From positions 1 to 64,000 of the forward strand of contig JBGSQK010000063.1 in the NCBI GenBank assembly GCA_041738135.1: a stretch of DNA of 64,000 bases, given 5' to 3'. The notes under the pieces are model-generated. The model saw only the letters and a list, made by a program, of their open reading frames with translations. It was not told the origin of the DNA and ran no database searches. Numbering within the stretch: position 1 is the stretch's first letter; every line of letters begins with the position of its first letter. This stretch comes from JAGOMX01 sp041738135. Lineage in GTDB: Bacteria; Pseudomonadota; Alphaproteobacteria; JAGOMX01. Position numbers and translations under genes: made by a program. Shown in pieces: positions 7,101-15,096 of this stretch.

Positions 7101-9264
7101 AAAGGTGCACCGGGTTTTAGATGACTATCTATTTGATGCGGTGCGTGGCTTGCTTTGTAATAACAGTGTTTATGGCCTCAATCCTCCAAGGATTTTAAGG
7201 GAAGTAAGGCGTGGCTATATTAGCTCGCACGAACTTACTTCGAAAAACCCGATGGGCGCTGCGGTGGAAAAAGGTGAAAGTGCCTTGTTGTGGCTGGTTC
7301 ATGAAAATCCCGATTTGCTGGAAGATGATCTTGCGCTGGAGCAAACCTATACGCGGCGAGATACGATGGAACAACTTCAGCTGAAGCATAATCCGTTAAT
7401 TCAAGTACTCAGGGGTAGGCAAGTCGCCATAAACGCTTTATGTTCAATGGTTCCCTATCAGGCGGAATTCAAGCACGTGGCTAGTATTGTACTTCAGCTG
7501 GGAATTCCCCGGTCGATGGAATCGGCCGTTGTCATTCAAAAATATGGCCTCATTCAGGAGGGCATGAAGGGTCGGAAAATTCGTAGTATCCTTCGGGCAA
7601 TTGATAATTGTGAGGAGATAAAAGAAACGGTTGCTAAATTCTGTCAGAAATACGATTTTCTCGGTAATCAGAAGTCGTTAGAAATTGAAAACCTATTGCG
7701 GGTGCTAAAAAATAGGCTATTAACTAATGGCGACGTCTACGAACTTGCCGAAAAGGCTCGTATCATCAGACCCGGAATGACTGCGCATCATATCCTGCTA
7801 TCCATACAAGAACTCATGGAGCTTAAGGAAAAAGACAGGCAAGAAATAATTGATTTAATTAAGCGCTTTGATCTTATGGGTCAGGATGTCGAAGGTTCTG
7901 CTATAAAAATGTCTGACCTTCAAAGTGTAGTTGAGTTGTTAAAATCCACTGGATCCGATGTGGAATATTACTTTAAAAGGACAAAGAGTCTCGGATTAAT
8001 TAGCTCTGATATAAAAGGGGAAGAAATCGTCGGAAGGATAGAGACAGTGAGAGAACTTGGAGACGATTTTGAACGCGTTATGGCTCTGGCCACAGATAAT
8101 GGTTTTGTTCGGGATTTAAAGTATGACTGTCCAAATATACTCTGGGTTTTAAACGATCTTGGAGAAAATGTAGAAGGTGCCATTGAATTGGTCAAACGGG
8201 ATTTGGGGAATCCTGAAAGGGACGCTCGGAATTGGAGTCTGATATTTCAAGCCATTAGGGATTTAGGTGCTGAGGCAGAAAGCGCCATTGCTTTTGCCAA
8301 AAAAGTGGGTGTTTTGGATAAGAATGATCAAGGCGTTGAAATAAACATGTGTTTGAACATGGTTCAAGAGATGAAAGATCAAATGGAAAACTATATCGCT
8401 TTGGCTCAGAAGTTACAGGTATACCCCCAAAGTTTTACCAACTTTCAGCGGGTAGGGGTTCTATTGTACCTAAAAGGGATGGGCGACAGAGTGGAGTCAA
8501 TCATTGCAGCAGCTAGAACATATGGGGTAATTGGTGATCATCTTGATTGTAAACAGCTCATGAAAGTTCTAAAGGGTCTCGAAAATTTGGGACACTCAGC
8601 TGATAGAATATTGCAATATGCTGCTGCTAATGACAGGCTAAATGTTGGTTTTCCGCATGGCGTGGGATACTCCATAGAAGCTGAGCTATTGTACCTGCAA
8701 CACATCTTTAGACAAAGCCGCGGTGTTGATATAGCTTTCAAATACGGATTGATAACAGATGCAACGAATCATGGGGTCATTGCAAACATGTTAGACGAGG
8801 TGATAGATCTGGGCGAAAAAGCGGAAGAGGTAATTAAGGAAGCTGTGAGGACTGGTCGTCTTAAACCTGGTATGAGCACCAAAGCGATTTCAGATGTTTT
8901 TACTGATATAAAAATTTATGGGAGTCATAGTGAATTAAGCATGGCTTTGGCTAAAAAATATAAACTTTTATCAGATGGTTGTGCTGGAGAAAAAACCGCT
9001 GAATTCCTTTGGCATATAGAAGATCTGGGTGTTTGCGGCGAATATATCATCCAATATGGGGTCAAGCATAATCACTTGCGAGAAGATATGAGCGAGCGTG
9101 AAATTATGGAAAAACTTTCTTACCTAGGGTCCATATTCCTACGCAGCGAAGTCCTTGAAACCGCTCTTGCGCAGGGTCTGGTTTCTGATGACATGGATAC
9201 ACAAGAGATTCATAACATCGTGGGTGATTTGAGGGCAAGGATGAGGACGGCGGAGAGGAAGTGA
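4162..9264 (+). CDS. Giant exported multidomain protein: HAD-like, kinase-like, Nudix and helical repeats
   Basis: A 1700-residue protein (numbered from TTG 4162) with an N-terminal signal peptide. Residues ~35-200 carry HAD-like signatures: DIDGV at 60-64, a threonine in GLTAR (~99) and FIDNED at 176-181, reminiscent of DUF2608. Residues ~230-470 look like a protein kinase: GG..A at 235-238, lysine 251 in WTIKSW, catalytic-loop pattern DTKPKN at 340-345 and DTG at 358-360. Residues ~485-620 form a Nudix domain whose box is complete (G507, E513, R521-E522, E525-E526, G528). Residues ~740-1110 are unassigned and include LYHGL near 757. From ~1115 to the end run about a dozen ~45-residue helical repeats. 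It stands alone between two operons. A host-directed effector is an inference. Confidence 0.85.
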   Translation: MYHIKNILVMFSLVFTIGIASSSMPVHEEPANRFSFQPFHDFHEFAQKAQIVDGDLVAFDIDGVLLLEGAVKVNAPLLTKNAQRFIWSLTPGVHRVGLTARVQKLKAASYENLKKYDINFDRYPVNFVDDHASYYRGILFSRNVRGVTKVSTKLQTLFRYVKQLQQLGHTINRVFFIDNEDFHFTQQENKTVHFDVPLHLYHYQHVYAPVYSSGQREAPRLENLSFIKSKYGSAGGVAIMEDSAGKKWTIKSWKNRDHALQECLGAVLLDRMDVLTPGFFLYNDLPRALKGKIESGGHKLEHCGIYRIAEFVEGKKPTDEELPQLVLPLYVPTSLISFWDTKPKNTKIDSDGRLHLIDTGGSFFFKAVGKRVKNFKEDRWMRHQVSELRSSPYKFQCLNELSLADLVPHFKDVLKRQVALVDALQQFRDDLHYESGREIQHFLESRLNHLAFLVDLHEGKINVQADPFSLATEIDAAGTLLFCDRGLSARILIGQRVRHEWWGNLGGKANTGEYLFETAARETREESGGKINILSRTLLDAPSHDLIVLEAGTQLRRYRTYLVPHEYVDPVLLKNSEYTAYKWVFVTDILQALKAGQVVKAEGQETIALSDGTLLHPPFWHSLRQSRIQSWLEGLTVNKDLEFRVATQSLLGYENLTPFYREVSHSNSSVLREIQGRLQKLECLSLVESRLMNHAVTTASHTVLDKLFEGPTEASETEKIMTVVNNRSGDLQINQTQAGMISNIIAVEKKYDDKYGLYHGLKPEVWYNYYVLSLLRHRLDGKSPQTTVLRSTDSFFDRFPTAHDLLNYVVGGNHNYSEGYLEAGVSFNATLFSNLDSKTSSTMRNFILGISRQPPKDIWNIMGTTFTEIGLPSADLIAKLLEIYNASGLKETGCLLQFFLDPHDVNYLCYPCGSMGSPLIAGNGSVVRDSRAIFDLIRHGESPHIAEYQFRIHANVYGKPIIVKDYFSDGNQDRILALNRKVHRVLDDYLFDAVRGLLCNNSVYGLNPPRILREVRRGYISSHELTSKNPMGAAVEKGESALLWLVHENPDLLEDDLALEQTYTRRDTMEQLQLKHNPLIQVLRGRQVAINALCSMVPYQAEFKHVASIVLQLGIPRSMESAVVIQKYGLIQEGMKGRKIRSILRAIDNCEEIKETVAKFCQKYDFLGNQKSLEIENLLRVLKNRLLTNGDVYELAEKARIIRPGMTAHHILLSIQELMELKEKDRQEIIDLIKRFDLMGQDVEGSAIKMSDLQSVVELLKSTGSDVEYYFKRTKSLGLISSDIKGEEIVGRIETVRELGDDFERVMALATDNGFVRDLKYDCPNILWVLNDLGENVEGAIELVKRDLGNPERDARNWSLIFQAIRDLGAEAESAIAFAKKVGVLDKNDQGVEINMCLNMVQEMKDQMENYIALAQKLQVYPQSFTNFQRVGVLLYLKGMGDRVESIIAAARTYGVIGDHLDCKQLMKVLKGLENLGHSADRILQYAAANDRLNVGFPHGVGYSIEAELLYLQHIFRQSRGVDIAFKYGLITDATNHGVIANMLDEVIDLGEKAEEVIKEAVRTGRLKPGMSTKAISDVFTDIKIYGSHSELSMALAKKYKLLSDGCAGEKTAEFLWHIEDLGVCGEYIIQYGVKHNHLREDMSEREIMEKLSYLGSIFLRSEVLETALAQGLVSDDMDTQEIHNIVGDLRARMRTAERK
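7516..9230 (+). repeat. Degenerate ~45-residue tandem helical repeats encoded within the giant protein
   Basis: The C-terminal third of the protein repeats a helix pair with the loose pattern A..YGLI...M....I..IL..I..LG...E..I..A. Clear instances include QKYGLIQEGMKGRKI, EKARIIRPGMTAHHI, FKYGLITDATNHGVI and ALAQGLVSDDMDTQEI. Units diverge at DNA level but keep spacing and hydrophobic positions, as in superhelical TPR/Sel1/PPR-type scaffolds. I could not assign them to a named repeat family by eye. Confidence 0.6.
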
Positions 9265-9348
9265 ATTGCTCTGGTGACGGGCGTCGATAAAATGCTGACA
9301 AAACCCGTAAATACCGTTAAAGTGCCTTAGGATATAAAGGAGTAATTC

Positions 9349-10749
9349 ATGTCAGAGCAAATGTATGATGTTGTGATCATCGGCGCCGGTCCTGGGGGAT
9401 ATGTGGCTGCCATTCGTTGTGCGCAACTGGGTAAGAAGGTAGCGATTGTTGAGGCGAACCATTTAGGTGGTATTTGTTTGAACTGGGGTTGTATACCGAC
9501 CAAGGCTTTGTTGCGTTCGGCTGAGGTTTATCATTTGATTCAGAATTCAGAAGAATTTGGCATCACGGTTAAGGATGCCAAGATCAATTTTGATGTGATT
9601 ATCAAGCGCTCTCGCGATGTGTCTGAGAAGCTCACTAAGGGTATTGCTCACCTGATGAAGAAGAATAAGGTGGATGTGATCAACGGCTATGGCCGTTTGA
9701 GTGGAAAGACCGGTAGTTATCATAAAATCAGCGTGGATGGTAAATCCACTGTGCTTGCTGGTAAGGTGATCTTGGCAACGGGTGCACGAGCTCGTGTTTT
9801 GCCAGGACTGGAACCCGATGGTAAGGATATCTGGACATACAAAGAAGCCATGGTTCCTAAGGCATTGCCTAAATCCTTGCTGGTTATAGGTTCTGGCGCT
9901 ATAGGCATGGAGTTTGCGTCATTTTACCGGACGCTGGGTGTGGATGTAACTGTGGTTGAGTTGCTGGATCGCATTCTCCCTGTGGAAGATGAAGAAGTAT
10001 CCAAATTTGCTCGCAAAGCTTTTGAGGGTAAAGGGATTGTGGTGCATACGGGCGCAACAGTTAGAAAGTTGCATAAGTCTGCCAAAGGTGTGGATGCTGA
10101 GATTGAAATTAATGGTAAAGGCCAAAAAAGTACCTTTGATAAGGTAATCGTGGCCGTTGGCATTGTAGGCAATACGGAAGATCTGGGGCTTGAAAGCACC
10201 AAGGTGAAGTTGGAGAAAAACCAGATTAAGGTGAATGAATTCTGCCTGACCGATGAGCCTGGCATTTATGCTATCGGCGATGTGGCCGGTGCACCATGGC
10301 TGGCGCATAAAGCTAGCCACGAGGGTGTGATGGTTGCCGAGCATTTGGCTGGCGTGAAGGGTGTACATCCTATGAACCGCAGCATGATTCCTGGTTGTAC
10401 TTATAGCTCGCCACAAGTGGCAAGCGTTGGTATGACTGAGGTTCAAGCCAAGGAAAAAGGCCATAAACTGAAGGTGGGTCGTTTTCCATTTATGGGTAAC
10501 GGTAAGGCCCTTGCTTTGGGCGAGCCCGACGGATTTGTGAAGACTATTTTTGACGAAAAAACCGGCGAACTGCTGGGTGCCCATATGATCGGCACGGAAG
10601 TTACTGAGCTCATCCAGGGCTTCGTCATTGCCAAGACCATGGAAGCCACCGAGGTTGAGTTGATGCAAACCATTTTCCCTCATCCAACCCTGTCGGAAAT
10701 GATGCATGAGTCGGTCCTGGATGCCTATGGTCGCGTTATACATATGTAA
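9349..10749 (+). CDS. lpdA: Dihydrolipoamide dehydrogenase (E3)
   Basis: This cytoplasmic FAD enzyme reoxidises dihydrolipoamide on 2-oxoacid dehydrogenase complexes using NAD+. The 466-residue product has the usual family length. Visible features are the FAD-binding GAGPGGY near residue 11, the redox disulfide in GGICLNWGC (C43, C48), a second dinucleotide motif GSGAIGMEF, the FAD-binding YAIGDVAG and the C-terminal catalytic HPTLSE. A strong ribosome-binding site (AAAGGAG) precedes ATG 9349. It is followed after nine bases by lipA and then a coq10-like gene, the conserved tail of alphaproteobacterial pyruvate dehydrogenase operons. The E1 and E2 genes are not in this window. Confidence 0.97.
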   Translation: MSEQMYDVVIIGAGPGGYVAAIRCAQLGKKVAIVEANHLGGICLNWGCIPTKALLRSAEVYHLIQNSEEFGITVKDAKINFDVIIKRSRDVSEKLTKGIAHLMKKNKVDVINGYGRLSGKTGSYHKISVDGKSTVLAGKVILATGARARVLPGLEPDGKDIWTYKEAMVPKALPKSLLVIGSGAIGMEFASFYRTLGVDVTVVELLDRILPVEDEEVSKFARKAFEGKGIVVHTGATVRKLHKSAKGVDAEIEINGKGQKSTFDKVIVAVGIVGNTEDLGLESTKVKLEKNQIKVNEFCLTDEPGIYAIGDVAGAPWLAHKASHEGVMVAEHLAGVKGVHPMNRSMIPGCTYSSPQVASVGMTEVQAKEKGHKLKVGRFPFMGNGKALALGEPDGFVKTIFDEKTGELLGAHMIGTEVTELIQGFVIAKTMEATEVELMQTIFPHPTLSEMMHESVLDAYGRVIHM

Positions 10750-10758
10750 GGCTTTGAT

Positions 10759-11649
10759 ATGAATACTCCCTTAAAAAGACCCGATTGGATTCGGGTGAAG
10801 GCCCCCACATCACCGCAATACGCGGCGACCAGGGACATCATCCGCAAGCAAAAGCTGAACACGGTTTGTGAAGAGGCCGCATGCCCCAATATAGGTGAAT
10901 GCTGGGCGCAAAAGCATGCTACGGTTATGATTTTGGGGAGCGTTTGTACGCGGTCATGCCGGTTTTGTAATATCGCCACAGGTACGCCTGATCTGCTGGA
11001 TCCACACGAGCCAGAGCGCGTGGCTGCGGCCATGTCTGAGCTGGGTTTGAAGCATGTGGTGGTTACATCGGTGGATCGCGATGATTTGCCTGATGGTGGT
11101 GCAGAGCATTTTGCTAAAACTATTCGATATATTCGTATTTATTCGCCCGGGACGACCATAGAGGTGTTAACGCCGGATTTCTTGCGTAAACCTGGCGCCA
11201 TCGAAAAAGTAGTGGAAGCTGAACCTGATGTGTACAACCACAACCTGGAAACAGTGCCGCGGCTGTATGCCACTGTGCGGCCCGGGGCGCGGTATTTTCA
11301 TTCTTTGAAGCTGCTGGATAAAGTAAAAGAGCTGAATCCTCGCATCTTTACCAAATCCGGCATTATGGTGGGCTTGGGTGAAGACAAGAACGAGATATAT
11401 CAAGTGATGAATGACCTGCGTGCGGCGGATGTGGACTTTATGACCATTGGCCAGTATTTGCAACCCACACCTACACACCATCCATTGTTGCGTTATGCTA
11501 CGCCTGAAGAATTTGATGAATATGCCAGAATGGCTCGTGGGAAAGGGTTTTTGATGGTTTCATCCTCGCCTTTAACTCGTTCGTCGTATCACGCAGGCGA
11601 TGATTTTGCTCAGCTACGAGCGGCTCGAGATGAAAAACTGAGGTCATAA
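10759..11649 (+). CDS. lipA: Lipoyl synthase
   Basis: A radical-SAM enzyme that inserts two sulfurs into the octanoyl group on lipoyl domains. The 296-residue protein shows both cluster motifs: the auxiliary cluster cysteines in CEEAACPNIGEC (C37, C42, C48) and the radical-SAM CTRSCRFC triad (C63, C67, C70). The C-terminal SSPLTRSSYHA contributes the conserved RSSY serine ligand region. It lies between lpdA and a START-domain gene. The stop codon directly abuts the next ATG, so translation is probably coupled. All expected catalytic residues are present. Confidence 0.97.
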   Translation: MNTPLKRPDWIRVKAPTSPQYAATRDIIRKQKLNTVCEEAACPNIGECWAQKHATVMILGSVCTRSCRFCNIATGTPDLLDPHEPERVAAAMSELGLKHVVVTSVDRDDLPDGGAEHFAKTIRYIRIYSPGTTIEVLTPDFLRKPGAIEKVVEAEPDVYNHNLETVPRLYATVRPGARYFHSLKLLDKVKELNPRIFTKSGIMVGLGEDKNEIYQVMNDLRAADVDFMTIGQYLQPTPTHHPLLRYATPEEFDEYARMARGKGFLMVSSSPLTRSSYHAGDDFAQLRAARDEKLRS

Positions 11650-12084
11650 ATGCCAACCCATGCGGAAATCAAAGTTGTGCCCTATACGGCCAAGCAGATG
11701 TACGATCTGATTGCTGATATTGAAAAATATCCCGAGTTCCTGCCGTGGTGTATTGCCTCGCGTATTCGCGAGCGTAAGGAAGATTTAATCATCGCCGACT
11801 TGGTGGTGGGCTATAAGATCTTCAAGGAATCGTTTACCTCGCAAGTACGTCTGCACCCGCCTTCACGCATTGATGTGAACTATGAACAGGGCCCGTTTCG
11901 TTATTTGAACAACCATTGGAAGTTCAATGATCTGGGTAATGGCTCATGTGAACTGGATTTTTACGTGGATTTTGCTTTTAAAAACCACTTTTTCCAAAGC
12001 GCCATTGAGATGTTTTTCAATGAAGCCGTGCGGATTATGATCCATTCATTCGAAACGAGGGCAGGGGTGCTTTATAAGAAGTAA
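11650..12084 (+). CDS. Coq10/RatA-like START-domain protein
   Basis: A 144-residue polyketide-cyclase/START-type protein. The opening (HAEIKVVPYTAKQMYDLIADIEKYPEFLPW) is typical of the ubiquinone-binding Coq10 family, which also includes E. coli RatA (YfjG). Such proteins bind ubiquinone and support respiration, while RatA has been described as acting on ribosome subunits. Position directly after lipA, with start abutting the lipA stop, is the standard alphaproteobacterial arrangement and favours a respiratory role. No signal peptide is present, so it is probably cytoplasmic or peripheral to the membrane. A palindromic repeat element begins 31 bases downstream. Confidence 0.88.
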   Translation: MPTHAEIKVVPYTAKQMYDLIADIEKYPEFLPWCIASRIRERKEDLIIADLVVGYKIFKESFTSQVRLHPPSRIDVNYEQGPFRYLNNHWKFNDLGNGSCELDFYVDFAFKNHFFQSAIEMFFNEAVRIMIHSFETRAGVLYKK

Positions 12085-12115
12085 TAATAATGCAGCAGAA
12101 ATATGAGCCGAGATT

Positions 12116-12235
12116 TGTCATCCCCGCGAAGGCGGGGATCCAGCACAATAGGCATCGCGAAGCGATTCAATATAGCTACACAAAGCGCCGTTGGCGCACA
12201 TTTTGCGCTGGATCCCCGCCTTCGCGGGGATGACA
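12116..12235. repeat. Palindromic repeat element (copy 1)
   Basis: A perfect 29-base inverted repeat forms the ends; it starts TGTCATCCCCGCGAAGG and runs into a GGATCC core edge. The ~62-base centre contains two mini-hairpins (ATCGC/GCGAT and GCGCC/GGCGC) and an AATATAG tract. It lies after the coq10-like gene and may end transcription. Closely related copy at 61229-61347. Confidence 0.9.
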
Positions 12236-12361
12236 TCCAGTATATACATTGCAAGTTATTTCCGGAATTGGCATAAGGCTGGAACTTTCCCAAGATTAAC
12301 CTTTTACACATTTGTTATTTACTAATTGTTTATTTCGAGATCGTCTAATACAGGTGAAAGG

Positions 12362-14086
12362 ATGCCTGTCATGATGATTACCTCTCGATTTATACTTATA
12401 AACGCAATTAGTCTTTCATTGGCTTTTCCAGTGTGCTGTTCGGGCGCTCATTCGGATGACTTGGAAGATAACTCTCAGCCCGTCTCTATGAAGCAAAAAG
12501 TCACTTGGGATCTTCTTCCTCTAGAGAAGTCTGGGGTTGAGCCAGCATTTATGGATATCTATTCAGTATTTACAAAACTGGGACCGGAAGAGCAGCGGAA
12601 TATCATTAAATCTCTGCACAAGCAAGTCAAACAGGACACCAGGGATACAGCGGCCGCACGGAAATACTTGGATGCTATCGTTCGTCAAGCCAAAGGCAAG
12701 TGGCCTGGTGAGTTAATTAGCAATATGGATGTGATGGTGGCGTTGGGTATCGATACGCCCAAAGGGCAGCGGGATTTTATTCGCGAGCATGCACCTATGG
12801 CCAATGTGGTGGCGTCTGGAAAATTTCGGGACGCTCTGAACCAGACCTATTTTTATCTTGCGGATGCATATAGTAAAGCGGATCCCCAATGTGAAATCCT
12901 AAGCTATCCCCTGGCGGATGTGAAAATGTTGCCGAGGCAAATCGGGCGTTTGAGGAATGCAGATTATATGTCGTTCTATGGCAATCAATTGGTGAGCATT
13001 CCCCATGAGGTGGGGGATTTGAGAAGGCTGCTTGAAGTGAACTTGCATGATAATAACCTGTCAAGCCTGCCCATAGAATTCAGTCAGTTAAGCAATTTGC
13101 AAAAGTTGGACTTGTCTGGCAACAATTTTTCTTATGTGCCCGATGCTATTTGGCAGCTGAGTAACTTACGCGAGTTAAATTTGTCGCGTAATCACATCAG
13201 TGTTGTGCCAGTGGAATTGGCTCGATTGTCGAATTTGGAAAAACTTTACCTGTCAGAAAACCAAATTGCTAAATTGCCCGAGGAAATATGCAATCTGCCC
13301 AATCTTCAAATTTTTAGTGTAGCTGATAATAGGCTTTCGGGTTTGCCTGAAAATATTGGGAATTTACGGCAGTTGAATAGTTTGTCTGCTTATAAAAACC
13401 AAATCACTTCGTTGCCGGAGAGTTTAAAGTTTCTGGATCAGCTGGAGGATCTTAAGCTGTTCAGTAATAGGCTTTCTTCTTTGCCAGTAGGATTCGGTCA
13501 GCTGGCTAAATTGAAGAGCCTCAGTTTGTTTGATAACAAGTTTACAGAGTTTCCCGAGGAAGTAACACTATTGAGCGATTTAGTGGATCTGTCCTTGGCT
13601 GACAATAAAATGACCACAGTTTCTAGCCAGGTTGGACAGCTGCAAGGTTTGAAATGGCTTGATTTGTCGAACAACAGATTATCAGATTTACCGGATACGC
13701 TGGGTCAGCTGGTGTTCCTGCATGGCCTTGATTTGTCATGTAATCAGCTTAAGAAGCTACCAGATGATATCGGGCAGATGGCATTTTTGAATCAACTGGA
13801 TGTATCGCATAATGAGCTTACCGAGCTACCGAAGCAAATCGGCTTGCTGACTGATATCACTAGGCTCTACTTTGAAAGCAATCAGCTGAGCGTTTTGCCC
13901 AAAGAAATTGTGGCTTTGCAAAATCTGGAAGCCATCGACTTGTCTAACAATAAATTCGAAGCTTTCCCTGCGCGGTTGGCGTTTATGGATGCCTTGCGTT
14001 TGGTAAACTTCAGCGATAATCCTTACAAGAAGATATTTTCTTTCTGGCAGAGCAAATTGCCGAAGGGATGTATTTTGATGTATTGA
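12362..14086 (+). CDS. Exported leucine-rich-repeat protein
   Basis: The 574-residue product begins with a signal peptide (MMITSRFILINAISLSLAF). About 190 residues of non-repeat sequence follow. Then come roughly sixteen 23-residue leucine-rich repeats of the bacterial typical class, with pattern LP..IG.L..L..LDLS.N.L, running nearly to the C-terminus. ATG 12362 is preceded by AGGTGAAAGG; an in-frame TTG at 12326 lacks such support. LRR solenoids mediate protein binding, and exported examples in intracellular bacteria are often effectors or surface proteins; that role is inferred. No E3-ligase or other catalytic domain was recognised. It converges on cysK with only 11 bases between stops. Confidence 0.9.
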   Translation: MPVMMITSRFILINAISLSLAFPVCCSGAHSDDLEDNSQPVSMKQKVTWDLLPLEKSGVEPAFMDIYSVFTKLGPEEQRNIIKSLHKQVKQDTRDTAAARKYLDAIVRQAKGKWPGELISNMDVMVALGIDTPKGQRDFIREHAPMANVVASGKFRDALNQTYFYLADAYSKADPQCEILSYPLADVKMLPRQIGRLRNADYMSFYGNQLVSIPHEVGDLRRLLEVNLHDNNLSSLPIEFSQLSNLQKLDLSGNNFSYVPDAIWQLSNLRELNLSRNHISVVPVELARLSNLEKLYLSENQIAKLPEEICNLPNLQIFSVADNRLSGLPENIGNLRQLNSLSAYKNQITSLPESLKFLDQLEDLKLFSNRLSSLPVGFGQLAKLKSLSLFDNKFTEFPEEVTLLSDLVDLSLADNKMTTVSSQVGQLQGLKWLDLSNNRLSDLPDTLGQLVFLHGLDLSCNQLKKLPDDIGQMAFLNQLDVSHNELTELPKQIGLLTDITRLYFESNQLSVLPKEIVALQNLEAIDLSNNKFEAFPARLAFMDALRLVNFSDNPYKKIFSFWQSKLPKGCILMY

Positions 14087-14097
14087 GTGGGCTCAAC

Positions 14098-15078
14098 TCA
14101 CACCAAATATTTCTCTTCTATGGGTGTCGTCGGCAAGTGCATGGCTTCTTCTCTTTCTGTTTCGGCTAGTAGGGTGGAGAGGTAGCGTTCGGTACCGCTT
14201 GGGATAATGGCGACTATGAGTTTGCCGCGGTTTTCTTCTTTGGCGGCGACTCTTAGGGCGGCGACGATGGCGGCGCCTGAGCTGATGCCTACGGGGATGC
14301 CTTCTTCTTTGATAACCCGTTTGGACATGGCTAGGGATTCTTCGCTGCTGACTTGTTCGATTTGATCCACAATATCCATATGTAGGTTTTTGGGTATGAA
14401 GCCAGCGCCGATGCCTTGGATTTTATGGGGGCCGGGTTTGCCGCCTGAAATGACGGGGGATTCTACGGGTTCCACGACGACCATTTTAAAGGATGGTTTT
14501 TTGGCTTTGATGACTTCAGCTACACCTGTGGCTGTTCCACCCGTGCCGACGCCGCTTACTACTATATCTACTTGACCGTCTGTGTCGTTCCAAATCTCTA
14601 AGGCTGTTGTTTCGCGGTGTATTCTAGGGTTGTCCGGGTTGTCGAATTGGCTAGGGACGAAGAAATTTGGATTTTTATCGACTAGTTCTTTTGTCTTAGC
14701 AATAGCCCCAGGCATACCATTGACGGCAGGGGTTAGAACCACTTTGGCGCCAAACATGAGCAACAACATTTTGCGTTCCAGGGACATTTGTTCTGGCATA
14801 ACTAGTGTAAGGGGGTATCCTTTGGCAGCACAGATAAAAGCGAGGCCAATGCCCGTGTTACCGCTGGTGGGCTCGATGATCTCCATGCCTTTTTTCAGGC
14901 GGCCTTCTTCTTCCGCATGCTCGATCATGCTGATGGCAATGCGGTCTTTAACTGAGCCTAGGGGATTGAAAAATTCTAGTTTCAAGAGAATCTTGCCTGG
15001 GAGGTCCTTGCCAATGCGTTGAAAGCCGATAAGTGGTGTGCTGCCTATGGTTTTTGTTATATCACTGTATACGCGCAT
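14098..15078 (-). CDS. cysK: Cysteine synthase A (O-acetylserine sulfhydrylase)
   Basis: A PLP-dependent cytoplasmic enzyme that makes cysteine from O-acetylserine and sulfide. The 326-residue protein has the PLP lysine in NPLGSVKDR (K44), the substrate loop PTSGNTGIGLAF, the phosphate-binding GVGTGGTATG and the late SSGAA. The start is ATG 15078, preceded by AGG-containing sequence. It lies 18 bases downstream of cysE on the same strand, so the pair probably makes cysteine from serine as one operon and may form the cysteine synthase complex. No sulfate-assimilation gene is visible nearby. Confidence 0.96.
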   Translation of the reverse strand: MRVYSDITKTIGSTPLIGFQRIGKDLPGKILLKLEFFNPLGSVKDRIAISMIEHAEEEGRLKKGMEIIEPTSGNTGIGLAFICAAKGYPLTLVMPEQMSLERKMLLLMFGAKVVLTPAVNGMPGAIAKTKELVDKNPNFFVPSQFDNPDNPRIHRETTALEIWNDTDGQVDIVVSGVGTGGTATGVAEVIKAKKPSFKMVVVEPVESPVISGGKPGPHKIQGIGAGFIPKNLHMDIVDQIEQVSSEESLAMSKRVIKEEGIPVGISSGAAIVAALRVAAKEENRGKLIVAIIPSGTERYLSTLLAETEREEAMHLPTTPIEEKYLV

Positions 15079-15096
15079 GTGGCCTAACCTTCCCGA

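Noticed and set aside
9919..10743. 274-codon leftward open frame opposite lpdA
   Set aside because: It is wholly antisense to a clear lpdA with intact motifs, has no ribosome-binding site and reads as compositional shadow.
12116..12235. CRISPR array or IS end
   Set aside because: Single palindromic unit without direct repeats, spacers, transposase or cas genes nearby.
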